Source: Rhizobium leguminosarum
GTDB lineage: Bacteria > Pseudomonadota > Alphaproteobacteria > Rhizobiales > Rhizobiaceae
Direction of reading: 5' to 3'
Assembly: GCF_002953715.1 (NCBI RefSeq)
Contig: NZ_CP025014.1
Span: 310,001-374,000, forward strand
DNA length: 64,000 nt
Shown here: piece by piece, positions 60,746 through 64,000 of the stretch
Position numbering within the stretch: the first letter of the stretch is position 1
Layout: every line of letters begins with the position of its first letter
Made by a program: the position numbers and the translations under genes
Notes under the pieces: model-generated
The model's database searches: none
Told to the model about the DNA's origin: nothing
What the model saw: only the letters and a program-made list of their open reading frames with translations

Positions 60746-61558
60746 TTATGCGACCGACGAGGAATCCTCCTTGATTGCCTGGGTGACCGGGCTCGCGACA
60801 ATGAGCCTGATGCCGGCATTCTCGATCATCCTGACGGCTTCCTCTGGAATGCCGTCATCGGTGATGATCGTAGACACACGCTCGAGCGGGCACAGAATGA
60901 GGCTCGACCGGCGATGGAACTTGCTGGAATCGGCCATGACGACCAATTCGTCGGCCTGATGCATCAGCTTCTGTTCGCTCTGGATGATCAGCGCGTCGGC
61001 TTCCATGATGCCGAGCGGGCCGATGCCCTGCGCGCCGATGAAGAAACGGCGGGCGTAGAAATTGCGGATCGCGTCATTGTCGAAGGGGGAGAGGATCAGG
61101 CTCTGCTCGCGATAGATCGCGCCGCCCGGCACCGTCACCGTGTTCTTCGAATGTTTGACCAGATGTTCGGCGATGGCGAAAGAATTGGTCATCACCTGCA
61201 GGCGGTGCGCCGCCATGAAATGCACCATCTGGAAGGTGGTCGTGCCACCGTTGATGATGATCGCATCGCCAGGATCGCAAAGCTCGACTGCCTGGCGGGC
61301 GATTGCGCGTTTCTTGTCGATATTGACCGATTCCGATACCCGGAAGGGGCGGCCGGCAAGATTGCCGAGCTGCGGCGGATGCACGGCCTCGGCGCCGCCG
61401 CGCACACGGCGGATCTTGCCTTGAACATGAAGAGCCGCGATGTCGCGCCGGATCGTCGCCTCGGAAGCCTCGGTCAGTTCGGAAATATCCTGAACCGTCA
61501 CGACGGACTTTTCCTGAACGGCGCTCAGAATGATGCGATGGCGTTCGCGTTCGTGCAT
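60746..61558 (-). CDS. rhaR: DeoR-family repressor RhaR
   Basis: The 270-aa regulator has an N-terminal HTH (ILSAVQEKSVVTVQDISELT then EASEATIRRDIAALH and RRVRGGAEAV) and a DeoR C-terminal sugar-phosphate sensor domain (IINGGTTTFQMVHFM, IGAQGIGPLGIMEAD). In R. leguminosarum RhaR represses the rha transcripts; paired inverted sites lie between rhaR and rhaD. AGGAGG-type site GGAGGAGCCCC precedes ATG 61558. Confidence 0.93.
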   Translation of the reverse strand: MHERERHRIILSAVQEKSVVTVQDISELTEASEATIRRDIAALHVQGKIRRVRGGAEAVHPPQLGNLAGRPFRVSESVNIDKKRAIARQAVELCDPGDAIIINGGTTTFQMVHFMAAHRLQVMTNSFAIAEHLVKHSKNTVTVPGGAIYREQSLILSPFDNDAIRNFYARRFFIGAQGIGPLGIMEADALIIQSEQKLMHQADELVVMADSSKFHRRSSLILCPLERVSTIITDDGIPEEAVRMIENAGIRLIVASPVTQAIKEDSSSVA

Positions 61559-61600
61559 GGGGCTCCTCCTTCAATCGTTTATTTCGCACATATGACAATG

Positions 61601-61673
61601 TGTCAATCAAAAACGATCATAAATTTTCATACTGCGCTGCACAATAATCGAATTTGATCGTTTTCGATTGACA
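61601..61673. promoter_or_regulatory. Paired inverted operators between rhaR and rhaD
   Basis: TGTCAATCAAAAACGATCA (61601-61619) and TGATCGTTTTCGATTGACA (61655-61673) are inverse copies with one mismatch in 19, separated by 35 bp in the divergent promoter region. A further half-site TCAATCGTTT lies at 61571-61580. The symmetric arrangement could let one DeoR-type repressor bind both promoters and loop the DNA. RhaR is the obvious candidate. Confidence 0.75.
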
Positions 61674-61756
61674 ACCGCCGTTTTGATGAGCGATACCGTC
61701 AGCGAAAAGGGGCGCGAACTTTGCGTCCCGATGAAGATTTCATATGGGAGGATGAC

Positions 61757-63853
61757 ATGGCGGCGAACGTCCGGCTTCTGGAAAACCGGTGGGATGATGC
61801 TTACGCGGCAGGCCTCGATGAGCCTGGCAAGCTGCTCTATCGCTCCAACCTGCTGGGCGCCGACAAGCGCATCACCAATTATGGCGGCGGCAACACCTCG
61901 GCGAAAGTGCTGGAAACCGATCCGCTGACCGGCGGAAAGGTGAAGGTACTTTGGGTCAAGGGATCGGGCGGCGATGTCGGCACGATCAAGCTCGACGGTT
62001 TCGCGACGCTCTACCAGGACAAGCTGGAATCGCTGAAGAGCATCTACAAGGGCGTCGAGGACGAGGACCGCATGGTCGGCTTTCTGCCGCACTGCACCTT
62101 CAACCTGAACGCCCGTGCCGCCTCAATCGACACGCCGCTGCATGGTTTCGTGCCTTTCACCCATGTCGACCACATGCATCCCGACGCGATCATCGCGATC
62201 GCCGCGTCGAAGAATTCGAAGGAATTGACGCAGCAGATCTTCGGCGACGAGATCGGCTGGCTGCCCTGGCGTCGTCCGGGCTTCCAGCTCGGCCTCGACC
62301 TCGGCGCATTCGTGGCCGCCAATCCGAATGCCAAGGGCGTCGTGCTCGAAAGCCACGGCCTCTTTACCTGGGCTGATGACGCCAAGGCCTGCTACGAGCT
62401 GACGCTCGACATCATCAACAAGGCGATCGTCTGGTTTGCCGAAAAGACCGAGGGAAAGACCATTTTCGGCGGCGCGCTCACTGAGAGCCTGGCCGTTGCC
62501 GAACGCCGCGCCATCGCCGCGCGGCTGATGCCGGAGATCCGCGGTCGCATCGGCAAGCAGGAGCGTAAGCTCGGGCATTTCGACGATCAGGACGCCGTAC
62601 TCGAATTCGTCAATTCCAGCGATTTGCGGCCGCTCGGCGCGCTCGGCACCAGCTGCCCTGACCATTTCCTGCGCACCAAGATCCGCCCGCTGATCGTCGA
62701 TTTCGACCCGGCCAAGCCGGATGTCGACGCGATCATCGCCGGTCTCGACAAGGCGCTGGAAGACTATCGCGCCGACTACGCCCGCTATTATAACGACTGC
62801 AAGCATGACAATTCGCCTGCCATCCGCGACGCCAATCCCGTCATCTTCCTGGTGCCCGGCGTCGGCATGCTGTCCTTTGCCCGCGACAAGGCGACGGCCC
62901 GCATCGCCAGCGAATTCTACGTCAATGCCATCAACGTCATGCGCGGCGCCTCGACGGTCTCCGAATATCAGGGCCTGCCCGAGCAGGAAGCCTTCGATAT
63001 CGAATACTGGCTGCTCGAAGAGGCCAAGCTGCAGCGCATGCCGAAGCCGAAGAGCCTTGCCGGCCGCGTCGCCTTCGTCACCGGCGGCGCCGGCGGCATC
63101 GGCCGGGCGACGGCCGCGCGCCTCGTCGGCGAAGGTGCCTGCGTGGTGCTTGCCGATATCGACCAGGCCGCACTCGAGGGCACCGAAGCCGATTTCGTCA
63201 AGAGATACGGCGCTGACGCCGTACGCAGCGTCCGGCTTGACGTCACCAAGGAAGATGCGGTGATCGCCTCCTTCGCGGAAGCCTGCGTCGAATTCGGCGG
63301 CATCGATATCCTCGTCTCGAATGCCGGCATTGCCTCCTCCGCGCCGATCGAAGCGACCGAACTGTCGACTTGGAACCGCAATATCGATATTCTGGCGACC
63401 GGCTATTTCCTCGTCTCGCGCGAAGCCTTCCGCCTGTTCCGCCGTCAGGCGCTCGGCGGCAACGTCATCTTCGTCGCTTCGAAGAACGGTCTTGCCGCTT
63501 CGCCGAATGCGGCTGCCTATTGCACCGCCAAGGCTGCCGAAATCCATCTCGCCCGCTGCCTGGCGCTCGAAGGCGCGGATGCCGGCATCCGCGTCAACAC
63601 CGTCAACCCGGATGCCGTCCTGCGCGGCTCGAAGATCTGGAGCGGCGAATGGCGCGAACAGCGCGCCGCCTCGTCCAAGATCGAGGTGGACGATCTCGAG
63701 GAACATTACCGCAAGCGGTCGATGCTGAAACTCAACGTGTTTCCGGAAGATATCGCCGAGGCGATCTATTTCCTCGCATCGGACCTTTCGGCAAAATCGA
63801 CCGGCAACATCATCAACGTCGATGCCGGCAACGTGCAGAGTTTTACGCGCTGA
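61757..63853 (+). CDS. rhaD: RhaD, fused class II aldolase / short-chain dehydrogenase
   Basis: The 698-aa bifunctional protein has an N-terminal class II aldolase domain (about 20-400; YGGGNTSAKVLETD, Zn His in THVDHMHPDAIIAI, ESHGLFTW) and a C-terminal SDR (about 435-690; FVTGGAGGIGRATA, LVSNAGIASSA, catalytic YCTAK). It would cleave rhamnulose phosphate (or rhamnulose) to lactaldehyde and DHAP, and oxidise lactaldehyde. ATG 61757 is preceded by GGGAGGATGAC. rhaI should follow outside the window. Confidence 0.93.
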   Translation: MAANVRLLENRWDDAYAAGLDEPGKLLYRSNLLGADKRITNYGGGNTSAKVLETDPLTGGKVKVLWVKGSGGDVGTIKLDGFATLYQDKLESLKSIYKGVEDEDRMVGFLPHCTFNLNARAASIDTPLHGFVPFTHVDHMHPDAIIAIAASKNSKELTQQIFGDEIGWLPWRRPGFQLGLDLGAFVAANPNAKGVVLESHGLFTWADDAKACYELTLDIINKAIVWFAEKTEGKTIFGGALTESLAVAERRAIAARLMPEIRGRIGKQERKLGHFDDQDAVLEFVNSSDLRPLGALGTSCPDHFLRTKIRPLIVDFDPAKPDVDAIIAGLDKALEDYRADYARYYNDCKHDNSPAIRDANPVIFLVPGVGMLSFARDKATARIASEFYVNAINVMRGASTVSEYQGLPEQEAFDIEYWLLEEAKLQRMPKPKSLAGRVAFVTGGAGGIGRATAARLVGEGACVVLADIDQAALEGTEADFVKRYGADAVRSVRLDVTKEDAVIASFAEACVEFGGIDILVSNAGIASSAPIEATELSTWNRNIDILATGYFLVSREAFRLFRRQALGGNVIFVASKNGLAASPNAAAYCTAKAAEIHLARCLALEGADAGIRVNTVNPDAVLRGSKIWSGEWREQRAASSKIEVDDLEEHYRKRSMLKLNVFPEDIAEAIYFLASDLSAKSTGNIINVDAGNVQSFTR

Positions 63854-63885
63854 TTTTTGATTGACGGCGGATGCGTCGGCCTTTC

Positions 63886-64000
63886 ACCCTAACCCTCTCC
63901 CCGTTCAGACGGGCAGAGGGGACTTGCCTGACGAAATGTTGGAGCAGGACGGAGACGGTGCGGCATATCCCCTTCTCCCCGTCTGAACGGGGAGAAGGTG
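63886..64000. repeat. RIME-like mosaic palindromic repeat
   Basis: Two hairpins are visible. The left pairs CCCTCTCCCCGT with ACGGGCAGAGGGG (63893-63921). The right is perfect: CCTTCTCCCCGT (63971-63982), loop CTGA, ACGGGGAGAAGG (63987-63998). CCCTAACCCTCTCCCCG...CGGGGAGAAGG is the pattern of the RIME1 rhizobial repeat. It may end the rhaD transcript or separate it from rhaI. Confidence 0.65.

Noticed and set aside
62123..63706. A 527-codon minus-strand open frame
   Set aside because: It is the complement of rhaD, which carries clear catalytic motifs; the translation is Ala/Asp/Gly/Arg-rich without family features.

Overview
The window looks like a chromosome or chromid segment of a fast-growing Rhizobium (R. 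leguminosarum / R. etli group). The grounds are the gene order rhaRSTPQUK divergent from rhaD (the arrangement established for R. leguminosarum), a RopA/Omp25-type porin, CUT1, Liv and sulfate ABC operons typical of rhizobia, and several rhizobial palindromic intergenic repeats. The species is an inference; no rRNA or tRNA gene was seen.

Bases 1 to about 15,750 are accessory DNA. From the left: the N-terminal 279 codons of a Cap4/DUF4297-like nuclease running off the edge (minus strand); an uncharacterised translationally coupled gene pair (1386-2926); a compact Co-type nitrile hydratase cluster (alpha, beta, accessory); then about 5 kb of gene debris. Inside the debris (7179-9154) is a graveyard of polymorphic-toxin tails, three of them immediately followed by an immunity-type gene: an unknown pair overlapping by ATGA, a MafI-like immunity gene broken by one extra G, an Ntox21-like tail broken by a one-base loss with a small gene behind it, and a fourth immunity-like gene without a recognised toxin tail. 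After it come a frameshifted azoreductase remnant, an exported protein of unknown function, a TIR-domain protein with a Cys/Ser/Gly/Tyr-rich N-terminus, a complete IS66-family element (11339-13846) with an exact 8-bp target duplication, and one further hypothetical gene.

From 15.77 kb on the gene order is dense and conserved. A GntR regulator, a Cys/Met-metabolism PLP enzyme and a CUT1 sugar-type ABC importer form one operon (15.8-21.9 kb), followed by a metallophosphoesterase and peptidase T. On the minus strand lie a SleB-like cell wall hydrolase and the sulfate importer sbp-cysT-cysW-cysA. After a porin comes the potassium locus, transcribed leftward: a 27-aa membrane peptide, kdpF, kdpA, a 51-aa membrane peptide, kdpB, kdpC, kdpD, kdpE and a PtsN-like EIIA protein. 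Next are a sorbitol/xylitol-type dehydrogenase, DedA, a flavin disulfide-reductase-like enzyme coupled to a DUF4126 protein, glutaryl-CoA dehydrogenase and a cupin.

From 45.2 to 53.5 kb a LysR regulator is divergent from a branched-chain-type ABC importer (binding protein, LivG, LivF, LivH, LivM) that is followed by a GMC oxidoreductase and a 3-hydroxyisobutyrate-dehydrogenase-like enzyme, probably an import-and-oxidise pathway. A fumarylacetoacetase-type hydratase follows on the minus strand. The right end is the L-rhamnose locus: rhaR-S-T-P-Q-U-K leftward and rhaD rightward, with two near-perfect 19-bp inverted operator sites between rhaR and rhaD. The window ends in a RIME-like palindromic repeat; rhaI is expected just outside.
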